From: Flavobacteriaceae bacterium bin25 | GTDB taxonomy: Bacteria; Bacteroidota; Bacteroidia; Flavobacteriales; Flavobacteriaceae | DNA: 42,150 nt | Assembly (NCBI GenBank): GCA_002238525.1 | Contig: MPMN01000021.1 | Coordinates: 1-42,150, forward strand | Direction: 5' to 3' | Shown here: piece by piece, positions 18,603-26,373 of the stretch | Position numbering within the stretch: the stretch's first letter is position 1 | Layout: the number at the start of each line of letters is the position of its first letter | Notes under the pieces: model-generated | The model's database searches: none | What the model saw: the letters and a program-made list of their open reading frames with translations, nothing else | Told to the model about the DNA's origin: nothing | Position numbers and translations under genes: made by a program

Positions 18603-20228
18603 ATGAAAATTGTAAATAACATCATTCTCATACGATTGGTCTTGATTGGTTGCTGTTTCTTTTTCGCTTGTGATGAAGATTTCTTGAAAGACGAGCTTTT
18701 ATCTGATACTTCTGTTGATTTTCTTTATTCAAGTGCTGATGGATTGGCCAATGCGGTAGTGGGGTTATATGTATTGCAGCGTCAGCCCTATGAGCAGTCT
18801 ACTTTCCAAAATGCATCCTGGAACGGTATGATTCCTTTGGTATTGACTGCAAAGAGTGATATTGCGGTTGGGATTGATGGTGAAATTTCGCTATACAGCC
18901 GATTGACTTGGGGATCAACTCGTGGGGACTTTGGGGTTACTGCTGCTTATGATTTCTTTTGGTCATTAAATTATAAGATAATCGATAGGGCAAATTCCAT
19001 AATCAAAGGTGGTGAAGAATTAATTGATGGGGGTAACACAGATGTCAAGATTATTCAGGCTTTAGCAGAAGCTAAAGTGATGCGAGCTCAAGCTTACTTC
19101 ACTCTGTATAGGATGTTCAATAACATATATATCAAGACTGAACCGACAACGCCAGAATCAGCATTTGACCGCCCACAGGATAAATCAAACCCTCAGGAAA
19201 TCTTCGCATTAATAAGGGAAGATTTGGGTTTTGCCAGTCAGAATCTATCCTATGAGACTTTGCAATTTGGAAGATGGACCAAAGGTGCTGTTGATCATCT
19301 TCGGGCTAAAGTCGAAATGTGGGACAATCAATACCAGAAAGCTGCAGATATCATTGATGAATTGATTTCATCATCTCCTCATGATTTGGTATCATTAGAA
19401 GAGGTGTTTGATGGAGAGCTTGATCATCAAGAAACGCTACTAGCGATTAACTTTGAAAAATCTGCAATTGGCGGAGGGGCACCTCACATCATGAATTGGA
19501 GTACGGTTTCGTATTATGCTGGGGCACCAGGTTTGGTTCAATCTATTGAAAATGGGGGCAACGGTGTAGGATTCATAAGTTTGAATGACTATACGATCGA
19601 CCTATTGCTTGAAGATCCCAATGATAGACGAAAGGACAACATCTATTACATTTTTGAATACAAGTACAACGATCCTCAAACTCTTCCCCGGAATAAAAAA
19701 ATTGGAGATCCTCTAGATCTTTACACGAATCATCCAACAGATCCAAACCAGTTTTTTTTATATTACCGCAGACAAAATCCTGGTATACTCAAATTTTTCG
19801 ACCCAGGAGTTGATCCCACGGACAGAGATCATTATAAAAATGTGATGATTTATAGATTAGCCGAATCCTATCTAATAGGAGCAGAAGCACATAATCAGCT
19901 TGGCAACAAATCGAAGGCTTTGGAATATTTAAATGCTGTTCGGCAGCGGGCTGGGGCAGATCCTTTGAATAGAGTGGATATAGATATTATATTAGAAGAG
20001 AGGGCAAGAGAATTGGCATTTGAAGGACAACGATGGTATACCATTAAAAGAACAGGTAAAATGTATGATTACATGATGGATCATATGAATAATGATAATA
20101 TCAACCGATATTATTACCCTGATGGTAACCCTAAGGAGTTATATCGTCAACATATGGAGCATTTGCCTATACCTCAGGGACAATTGGATTTGTTGGGTGA
20201 CAACTATCCCCAAAATGATGGATATTGA
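18603..20228 (+). CDS. SusD/RagB-family glycan-binding lipoprotein (locus 2)
   Basis: This surface lipoprotein of 541 residues is the partner of the SusC just upstream. The lipoprotein Cys is probably C23 (CCFFFACDEDF), giving an acidic export signal CDED; C16 or C17 (LIGCC) is a less likely alternative. SusD features are ANAVVGLYVLQRQ, the TPR-like helices (LAEAKVMRAQAYFTLYRMFNN, KGAVDHLRAKVEMW), MIYRLAESYLIGAEAHNQLG, YLNAVRQRAGADPLN and ILEERARELAFEGQRWYTIKRTGK, ending HLPIPQGQLDLLGDNYPQNDGY. It is followed after 58 bases by the repeat lipoprotein, with no terminator between them. Confidence 0.95.
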   Translation: MKIVNNIILIRLVLIGCCFFFACDEDFLKDELLSDTSVDFLYSSADGLANAVVGLYVLQRQPYEQSTFQNASWNGMIPLVLTAKSDIAVGIDGEISLYSRLTWGSTRGDFGVTAAYDFFWSLNYKIIDRANSIIKGGEELIDGGNTDVKIIQALAEAKVMRAQAYFTLYRMFNNIYIKTEPTTPESAFDRPQDKSNPQEIFALIREDLGFASQNLSYETLQFGRWTKGAVDHLRAKVEMWDNQYQKAADIIDELISSSPHDLVSLEEVFDGELDHQETLLAINFEKSAIGGGAPHIMNWSTVSYYAGAPGLVQSIENGGNGVGFISLNDYTIDLLLEDPNDRRKDNIYYIFEYKYNDPQTLPRNKKIGDPLDLYTNHPTDPNQFFLYYRRQNPGILKFFDPGVDPTDRDHYKNVMIYRLAESYLIGAEAHNQLGNKSKALEYLNAVRQRAGADPLNRVDIDIILEERARELAFEGQRWYTIKRTGKMYDYMMDHMNNDNINRYYYPDGNPKELYRQHMEHLPIPQGQLDLLGDNYPQNDGY

Positions 20229-20286
20229 TATATGAATTTAATTTAGTCTTTAATTAAGATGATAATAAACAGTAAAAAACAATAAA

Positions 20287-23200
20287 ATGAAAAGAGTTTC
20301 AGTTTTGAAGATCATCATGGGCATTATGACAGTAATGGCCTTGATTTTTCTGCCGGTTTCTTGTGGTAATGAACCTGTGGAGCCACCGCCAATTCAAATG
20401 CCAGAACCTCCACCACCGCCACCACAAACCAACAATGGTAATGAAGAGGAGGAAGAAGAAGAGGATACTGAAGAGGAAGGAAAATGTGAATTTGAGGCGG
20501 TTACTCCGAATCTCAATGATGGGACATTTGATTTTGAATGTAAGGGCAATCCATTTCTAGTTTCTGAGAAAATTGGACCTGATTCTGATGGAGGTAATTG
20601 GGGAGTTTTCGGAAATGGTTCTCAGGAGGCTGATAGCGAATTCTTAAAAGTTGAGTATGCTGATAATCCCAGCAAAACGGGAATTAATGAATCCGACAGA
20701 GTTTTGAAGATTACTGAGCAGCCGAATGTTGAATCTTGGTCTGGTTTCTTTTTTGATTTAGCCGAGGTGGTTGATTTCCCTGATGGTATGAATGCCATTT
20801 CCCTTCAGGTCTGGTCTGCAGCTCCGGATCAGAATGTCTTGTTGAAATTGGAGGACGCTACTGATAACACAAAGTTCACTGAGTCCACGGTCCTTACAAC
20901 CCAGACGGAAGCTTGGGAGGAGCTTGTATATAATTTTCCGCCATCTGATAGCGGTAAGTATGATCGCATGACAATGATCATGAATCAGGGGACAATAAAT
21001 GAAGCTGAGGTGGTTTATTATCTAGATAATGTTGCTTTTGCTACTCCGAACGAGGAGGCTGAAGAGGAGGTTGAAGAAGCCACTGCACCTGATGTTGCTT
21101 CACCAGCGCCCACATTAGATGCTGAAGGTGTAATTTCCATATTTAGTGATGCTTATACTGGTGTGGAGGGAACAGAATTCAATCCAAATTGGGGTCAAGG
21201 TACTGTTGCGACAATTGAGGAATTAGTCGAAGGAGATTCAGTTTTGAAATATGCAAATTTGAACTTTCAGGGTACTTCTTTTGAATCTCCAATTGATCTT
21301 TCTTCAAAGGCTTCACTACATCTGGACTACTGGGTTTCAAATTCTACTAGTTTAGATATTTACTTAATAAATTCTGGATTGGTAACGGGTGGGGAACCTG
21401 ATGAAAAATCATATCAACTAGACTTAAGCAAAAAGAGTCAATGGGTATCTGTTGATATTCCTTTATCTCATTTTGCTGATATGGTAGATCTTTCAAGGGT
21501 GGATCAATTGAAAGTTGATGGGGATGGCACCGTTTATTTTGACAACATTTATTTCCATGGTCAAGGCGAAAATTCTCAAGATTCAGACGATGATAACCAG
21601 GGGGATAGTACATCTAATTTTAATGAAGCTGCTCCTAAACCCAAGCATACTTCAGATATGGTCATTTCAATTTTCAGCGATGCTTATGAAAATGTAGAAG
21701 GCGTAGATACCAATCCATCTTGGGACCAATCAACTGTTGCTGAGATATTACCTCTATCAGAAACAGAGAGCGTATTACACTATTCAAACCTCAATTATCA
21801 AGGTATTCAGTATGCCAATGAAAATGAAGGTTTGGATGTTTCGGAGATGACTCATTTACATATTGATTACTATCTTGTAGAAGCAACGGATTTGAAATTT
21901 TATTTAATTAGTACTGATCCTACGCGTGAAATTCATTATTCATTGCCTGTGGACAAGAAAGAAGAGTGGCTGAGTGTTGATATTGATTTATCAGAATTCA
22001 CCAAAGGGGACAATCCGGTTGATTTGACCAAAGTATGGCAATTTAAAATTGATGAAGAAGGGGGTGATGGAAGTGCTGAAGTCTATTTTGACAACATTTA
22101 TTTCCACAAGGGCATGGATTCTGGGGATGATATGAGTACCATTGGTGAACCCCAAGATGCAGCTCCAAAGCCAGAGCATGATTCCAAGCAGGTGATTTCG
22201 ATATTTAGTGATGCATATACTGATGCGGAGGGAACAGAATTTAATCCTAATTGGGGCCAACAAACCGTCGTTACAATTGAGGAATTAGTCGAAGGAGATT
22301 CAGTTTTAAAATATGCTAATTTGAATTATCAGGGCACCCAATTTTCCGATCCTGTTGATGTTTCTTCCTCAACGCATTTACATATTGATTATTGGGTTTT
22401 AGAATCTACGGCACTAAACTTTTTTCTGATCAATTCGGCTAATACTACTGGTGGAGATGCTGCTGAAAAGGCTTTCTCTTTGAAATTGGATGGTAAAAAG
22501 CAGTGGCTATCTGTTGATATTCCTTTATCTCATTTTTCTGATGTGGTAGATCTTACGAAGGTGGATCAATTAAAAGTTGATGGGGACGGCACTGTTTATT
22601 TTGACAATATTTATTTCTACATGGGTAAGGATTCTGGGGATGATAAGAGTGCTATTAGTGAACCCCAGGAGGCGGTTTCTGAGCCTGTGCATGATTCAGA
22701 TAAGGTCATTTCAATTTTCAGCGATACATATACTGATGTGCAGGGAACAGAATTTAATCCTAATTGGGGGCAACAAACCGTCGCAACAATTGAGGAATTA
22801 GTCGAAGGAGGTTCAGTCTTGAAATATGCTAATTTGAATTACCAGGGCACCCTATTTTCCGATCCTGTTGATGTTTCTTCCTTAACGCATTTACATATTG
22901 ATTATTGGGTTTTAGAATCTACGGCACTAAACTTTTTTCTGATCAATTCGAGTGATATTACCGGTGGAGATCCTGCTGAAAAGGCTTTTGTCTTGGAGTT
23001 GGCTGGTCAGGAGCAATGGTTATCTGTTGATATTCCTTTATCTCATTTTTCTGATGTGGTAGATCTTACGAAGGTGGATCAATTAAAAGTTGATGGGGAC
23101 GGCACTGTTTATTTTGACAATATTTATTTCTACAAGGGTATGGATTCTGGGGTTGATAAGAGTGCTATTAGTGAACCCCAGGAGGCGGTTTCTGAGCCTG

Positions 23201-24684
23201 TGCATGCTTCAGATAGGGTCATTTCAATTTTCAGCGATACATATACTGATGTGCAGGGAACAGAATTTAATCCTAATTGGGGGCAACAAACCGTCGCAAC
23301 AATTGAGGAATTAGTCGAAGGAGGTTCTGTTTTAAAATATGCTAATTTGAATTATCAGGGTACCCAATTTTCCGATCCTATTGATGTTTCTTCCTCAACG
23401 CATTTACATATTGATTATTGGGTTTTAGAATCTACGGCACTAAACTTTTTTCTGATCAATTCGGCTAATACTACTGGTGGAGATGCTGCTGAAAAGGCTT
23501 TCTCTTTGAAATTGGATGGTAAAAAGCAGTGGCTATCTGTTGATATTCCTTTATCTGATTTTTCTGATGTGGTAGATCTTTCAAAGGTGGATCAATTAAA
23601 AGTTGATGGGGATGGCACCGTTTATTTTGACAATATTTATTTCTACCAGAGAATGGATTCTGGGGATGACATGAATGCTATTAGTGAACCCGAGGAGGAG
23701 GCTTCTGAGCCTGTGCATGATTCTGAGCAAGTGATTTCGATATTTAGTGATGCATATACTGATGTGAAGGGAACAGAATTTAATCCGAGTTGGGGTCAAC
23801 AAACCGTCGCGACAATTGAGGAATTAGTCAAAGGAGGTTCAGTTTTAAAATATGCTAATTTGAATTATCAGGGCACCCAATTTTCCGATCCTATTGATGC
23901 TTCTTCCTTAACACATTTACATATTGATTATTGGGTTTTAGAATCTACGGCACTAAACTTTTTTCTGATCAATTCGAGTAATATTACCGGTGCAGATCCT
24001 GCTGAAAAGGCTTTCTCTTTGAAATTGGATGGTAAAAAGCAGTGGCTATCTGTTGATATTCCTTTATCTGATTTTTCTGATGTGGTAGATCTTTCAAAGG
24101 TGGATCAATTAAAAGTTGATGGGAATGGCACCGTTTATTTTGACAATATTTATTTCTACCAGAGAATGGATTCTGGGGATGATATGAGTACTATCGGTGA
24201 ACCCCAAGATGCGGCTCCAAAGCCTGAGCATGATTCTGAGCAAGTTATTTCGATATTTAGTGATGCATATACTGATTTGGAGGGAACAGAATTCACTCCA
24301 AATTGGGGTCAAAGTACTGTTGCGAAAATTGAGGAATTAGCCGAAGCAGGTTCAGTTTTAAAATATGCTAATTTGGATTATCAGGGTACCCAATTTTCCG
24401 ATCCTGTTGATGCTTCTTCCTTAACACATTTACATATTGATTATTGGGTTTTAGAATCTACGGCACTAAATTTTTTCCTGATTAATTCGGGTAATATTAC
24501 CGGCGGAGATCCTGCTGAAAAGGCTTTTGTCTTGGAGTTGGATAGTCAGAAGCAATGGTTATCTGTTGATATTCCTTTATCTGATTTTTCTGATGTGGTA
24601 GATCTCTCAATGGTGGATCAATTAAAAGTTGATGGGAATGGCACCGTTTATTTTGACAATATTTATTTCTTCGAAGAGGAGTAG
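20287..24684 (+). CDS. Giant surface lipoprotein with seven tandem binding-module-like repeats
   Basis: The 1465-residue protein has a lipoprotein signal ending at Cys26 (LPVSCGNEP). A Pro-rich stretch and an acidic run (poly-Glu, about residues 53-66) follow, and then a first beta-sandwich-like domain (about 67-255). Seven copies of one domain follow, each beginning VISIFSD(A/T)Y near residues 282, 459, 636, 807, 978, 1149 and 1320 and ending YFDNIYF, joined by acidic Ser/Pro-rich linkers. Each copy has NPxWGQ, VLKYANLNYQGTQF, LHIDYWV, WLSVDIPLSDF and VDQLKVDG. I recall similar modules next to glycosidase domains in flavobacterial laminarinases and similar proteins, so they are probably carbohydrate-binding. 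The position after SusC/SusD suggests a surface glycan-binding protein of the SusE/SusF type. No catalytic domain is visible. The ligand is unknown; beta-glucan is only a guess. Confidence 0.88.
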   Translation: MKRVSVLKIIMGIMTVMALIFLPVSCGNEPVEPPPIQMPEPPPPPPQTNNGNEEEEEEEDTEEEGKCEFEAVTPNLNDGTFDFECKGNPFLVSEKIGPDSDGGNWGVFGNGSQEADSEFLKVEYADNPSKTGINESDRVLKITEQPNVESWSGFFFDLAEVVDFPDGMNAISLQVWSAAPDQNVLLKLEDATDNTKFTESTVLTTQTEAWEELVYNFPPSDSGKYDRMTMIMNQGTINEAEVVYYLDNVAFATPNEEAEEEVEEATAPDVASPAPTLDAEGVISIFSDAYTGVEGTEFNPNWGQGTVATIEELVEGDSVLKYANLNFQGTSFESPIDLSSKASLHLDYWVSNSTSLDIYLINSGLVTGGEPDEKSYQLDLSKKSQWVSVDIPLSHFADMVDLSRVDQLKVDGDGTVYFDNIYFHGQGENSQDSDDDNQGDSTSNFNEAAPKPKHTSDMVISIFSDAYENVEGVDTNPSWDQSTVAEILPLSETESVLHYSNLNYQGIQYANENEGLDVSEMTHLHIDYYLVEATDLKFYLISTDPTREIHYSLPVDKKEEWLSVDIDLSEFTKGDNPVDLTKVWQFKIDEEGGDGSAEVYFDNIYFHKGMDSGDDMSTIGEPQDAAPKPEHDSKQVISIFSDAYTDAEGTEFNPNWGQQTVVTIEELVEGDSVLKYANLNYQGTQFSDPVDVSSSTHLHIDYWVLESTALNFFLINSANTTGGDAAEKAFSLKLDGKKQWLSVDIPLSHFSDVVDLTKVDQLKVDGDGTVYFDNIYFYMGKDSGDDKSAISEPQEAVSEPVHDSDKVISIFSDTYTDVQGTEFNPNWGQQTVATIEELVEGGSVLKYANLNYQGTLFSDPVDVSSLTHLHIDYWVLESTALNFFLINSSDITGGDPAEKAFVLELAGQEQWLSVDIPLSHFSDVVDLTKVDQLKVDGDGTVYFDNIYFYKGMDSGVDKSAISEPQEAVSEPVHASDRVISIFSDTYTDVQGTEFNPNWGQQTVATIEELVEGGSVLKYANLNYQGTQFSDPIDVSSSTHLHIDYWVLESTALNFFLINSANTTGGDAAEKAFSLKLDGKKQWLSVDIPLSDFSDVVDLSKVDQLKVDGDGTVYFDNIYFYQRMDSGDDMNAISEPEEEASEPVHDSEQVISIFSDAYTDVKGTEFNPSWGQQTVATIEELVKGGSVLKYANLNYQGTQFSDPIDASSLTHLHIDYWVLESTALNFFLINSSNITGADPAEKAFSLKLDGKKQWLSVDIPLSDFSDVVDLSKVDQLKVDGNGTVYFDNIYFYQRMDSGDDMSTIGEPQDAAPKPEHDSEQVISIFSDAYTDLEGTEFTPNWGQSTVAKIEELAEAGSVLKYANLDYQGTQFSDPVDASSLTHLHIDYWVLESTALNFFLINSGNITGGDPAEKAFVLELDSQKQWLSVDIPLSDFSDVVDLSMVDQLKVDGNGTVYFDNIYFFEEE
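21130..24684 (+). repeat. Seven in-frame tandem repeats, period 513-531 bases
   Basis: Units begin at 21130, 21661, 22192, 22705, 23218, 23731 and 24244. The first two intervals are 531 bases and the last four are exactly 513 bases. Units 4 and 5 are identical over more than 100 bases at their 5' ends, while the middle of unit 3 matches the middle of unit 5 better than that of unit 4. This mosaic pattern is expected from recombination or gene conversion between units. The first two units are the most diverged. Confidence 0.93.
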
Positions 24685-24838
24685 GAAGGTAATGTCATTT
24701 AAATAGAGGCAGTCTAATAAGACAATCAACTTCAAAACCTCTCATAATATCCAGCATAGTGGTTGGATTTCAAATTCTGGCCATTTTCTGTTTGGTTGGT
24801 CGGGTATAGATAGTCTTCGGAAAGGATCGTGGGGATCA

Positions 24839-25600
24839 TTACAAGGATTTTCTCCATCCCCCATCTATTGCCAATGAGATTCCAGTAATGTATGAAGCTT
24901 TTTGGCTTGATAGGAAGGCTACTGCATAACCTATTTCGCATGGGTCGGCAAATCGGCCCATGGGAATTTCATTTTTCGCCATATTAAAAGAAGGATTTGC
25001 TTCGATTAGTTCCTGTAGCCTTTCGGTATCCGTATAACCAGGCATCACATTATTGACCGTGATATTATATTGAGCCACTTCATTAGAAAGGGACTTAACT
25101 AGTCCAACAACAGAAACTCTTACTGAATTGGAAAGTATCAGATTTTTCACTGGTTGTTTTACAGCCATTGAAGTTATTGTGATGATTCGTCCCCAGTTCT
25201 GTTCTTTCATACCTGGTAAGAAACCTCTAATAATTGATGTGGGGTTTCCCAATAATAATTCATAGGCATTTCTCCAATTTTCGGAATCAAAATCATCGAA
25301 TTTTCCCGCAGGTGGACCACCAGAATTGGTGATTACTATATCTACCTTGTTATATTCGTTCAATGCGGAATTGACAATTCGAATTCTGTCTTTTTCTATG
25401 GATAAATCACCTCGAATAATATAAGGGGTAATTCCTGTCTCCTTATGAATTTCATTTTGAGTATCTGTTAATGAATTTAGATTCCGTCCTGTTATAATTG
25501 GTTGCACACCCTCTTTGGAGAGTTCCATGGCAATAGATTTGCCAATTCCCTGGCTTGATCCGCCAATAAAAGCGACCTTATCATTTATACCTAAATCCAT
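24839..25600 (-). CDS. SDR-fold protein of the divergent SNxxR type
   Basis: This 253-residue short-chain dehydrogenase-fold protein has a nucleotide-binding loop GGSSQGIG (13-20), NSGG (92-95, in place of NNAG) and the structural segments ITVNNVMPGYTDTERL and SYITGISLAIDGGWR. The conserved Ser144 is present, but 13 residues later, where Tyr of YxxxK is expected, the sequence is S157-N-S-V-R161. Thus both catalytic Tyr and Lys are replaced. I recall a subfamily of 3-oxoacyl-ACP-reductase-like proteins with this LSNxxR pattern, so it is a lineage feature and not a recent loss. The start overlaps the stop of the cupin gene by one base (25600), indicating a two-gene operon. Substrate and activity are unknown. 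Confidence 0.9.
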   Translation of the reverse strand: MDLGINDKVAFIGGSSQGIGKSIAMELSKEGVQPIITGRNLNSLTDTQNEIHKETGITPYIIRGDLSIEKDRIRIVNSALNEYNKVDIVITNSGGPPAGKFDDFDSENWRNAYELLLGNPTSIIRGFLPGMKEQNWGRIITITSMAVKQPVKNLILSNSVRVSVVGLVKSLSNEVAQYNITVNNVMPGYTDTERLQELIEANPSFNMAKNEIPMGRFADPCEIGYAVAFLSSQKASYITGISLAIDGGWRKSL

Positions 25601-25965
25601 TATTGTTTTGATCTTAAATATCGGTCAGTTCCATCAATCCAATCTTGTCTCGGAGGTGACCAGGTATCTATTGCCTCTACTTGACCAATCATTTCAGCTT
25701 TATGGGGGTGGAATGCCGGAATCACAAGTACATCTCCAGGACCTAGATCAATAATTTGGGATAAATCATCTCCCAACCAAAACCGGATGGTTCCAGATAT
25801 AACCTGAGTGATTTGTTCGTTATGATGGCTGTGTTTGGGTACCACAAATCCGTCTTTAAATTTCATTCTAGCGATCATGATTTTATCGCCAGTGACGATT
25901 TTTCGATGCATCGAAGGAGCGACTTCTTGTATGGGTATTTCTTCCCAATTGATTTTCTTTACCAT
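25600..25965 (-). CDS. Small cupin-domain protein
   Basis: A single-domain cupin of 121 residues. The metal-binding motif 1 is KHSHHNEQITQVISG (two His and a Glu), and motif 2 is PGDVLVIPAFHPHKAEM with a further His, so a bound metal ion is likely. The end EAIDTWSPPRQDWIDG is typical of small cupins annotated as hypothetical or degradation-pathway proteins. It is the first gene of a two-gene operon with the SDR-fold gene, which suggests that they act on the same small molecule, perhaps a sugar acid or sugar-derived metabolite; this is inference. Confidence 0.85.
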   Translation of the reverse strand: MVKKINWEEIPIQEVAPSMHRKIVTGDKIMIARMKFKDGFVVPKHSHHNEQITQVISGTIRFWLGDDLSQIIDLGPGDVLVIPAFHPHKAEMIGQVEAIDTWSPPRQDWIDGTDRYLRSKQ

Positions 25966-26373
25966 TGAATTACATTTTCATTGAAGTTATAATAATTGTT
26001 ACTATGCTCATTGCATCTAATTTCAAAATTGATTGCGAAATTCATTCACGATGATAGCAACAATGCAAAATTATTTTTATTTCATTAGGCAAGGTTAAAT
26101 GCATAATACAAGTTTTGGCATTCTTTTTTCTTTTCGGTGTGTTTTCCTATATAGGCAACTATGTTGGTTTGAAGCACACCGGTACGGGAGACTGCCCAAT
26201 TTCAGAATTTCGTAAATTAATCTCTTAATTTGGTGTGTTTAGATTTGACAGATCTTACATATAATTCATACTATTTTGAAATGTTTTATCCGCCGCCGTT
26301 TAATTTTCATCAAGAGTAAAATAGTAAAAGAATTCTGCTTTGACAATCAATTGAATACGAAATTTAAACCACG
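25966..26373. other. Intergenic region between the cupin and methyltransferase genes
   Basis: No firm feature in 408 bases. One plus-strand frame (about 26113-26228, TTG start) would encode a 38-residue hydrophobic peptide ending in DCPISEFRKLIS, without an ATG or a clear homologue. Two TTTGAC motifs (about 26246 and 26340) resemble -33 elements ahead of the methyltransferase gene, but neither has a perfect TAnnTTTG box at the right distance. Confidence 0.4.

Noticed and set aside
20287-24684. Possible frameshift or assembly error in the repeat lipoprotein
   Set aside because: The frame is open over 4.4 kb, the four intervals from unit 3 on are exactly 513 bases and all copies keep their key residues, so the array looks real, though short-read collapse or expansion of copies cannot be excluded.
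24732-24941. 69-residue minus-strand frame overlapping the end of the SDR-fold gene
   Set aside because: It lies out of frame over the conserved C-terminus of the SDR-fold protein and has no motif of its own; treated as a shadow.
26113-26228. 38-residue hydrophobic frame before the methyltransferase gene
   Set aside because: Only a TTG start, no promoter or conservation evidence; kept as a note in the intergenic entry.
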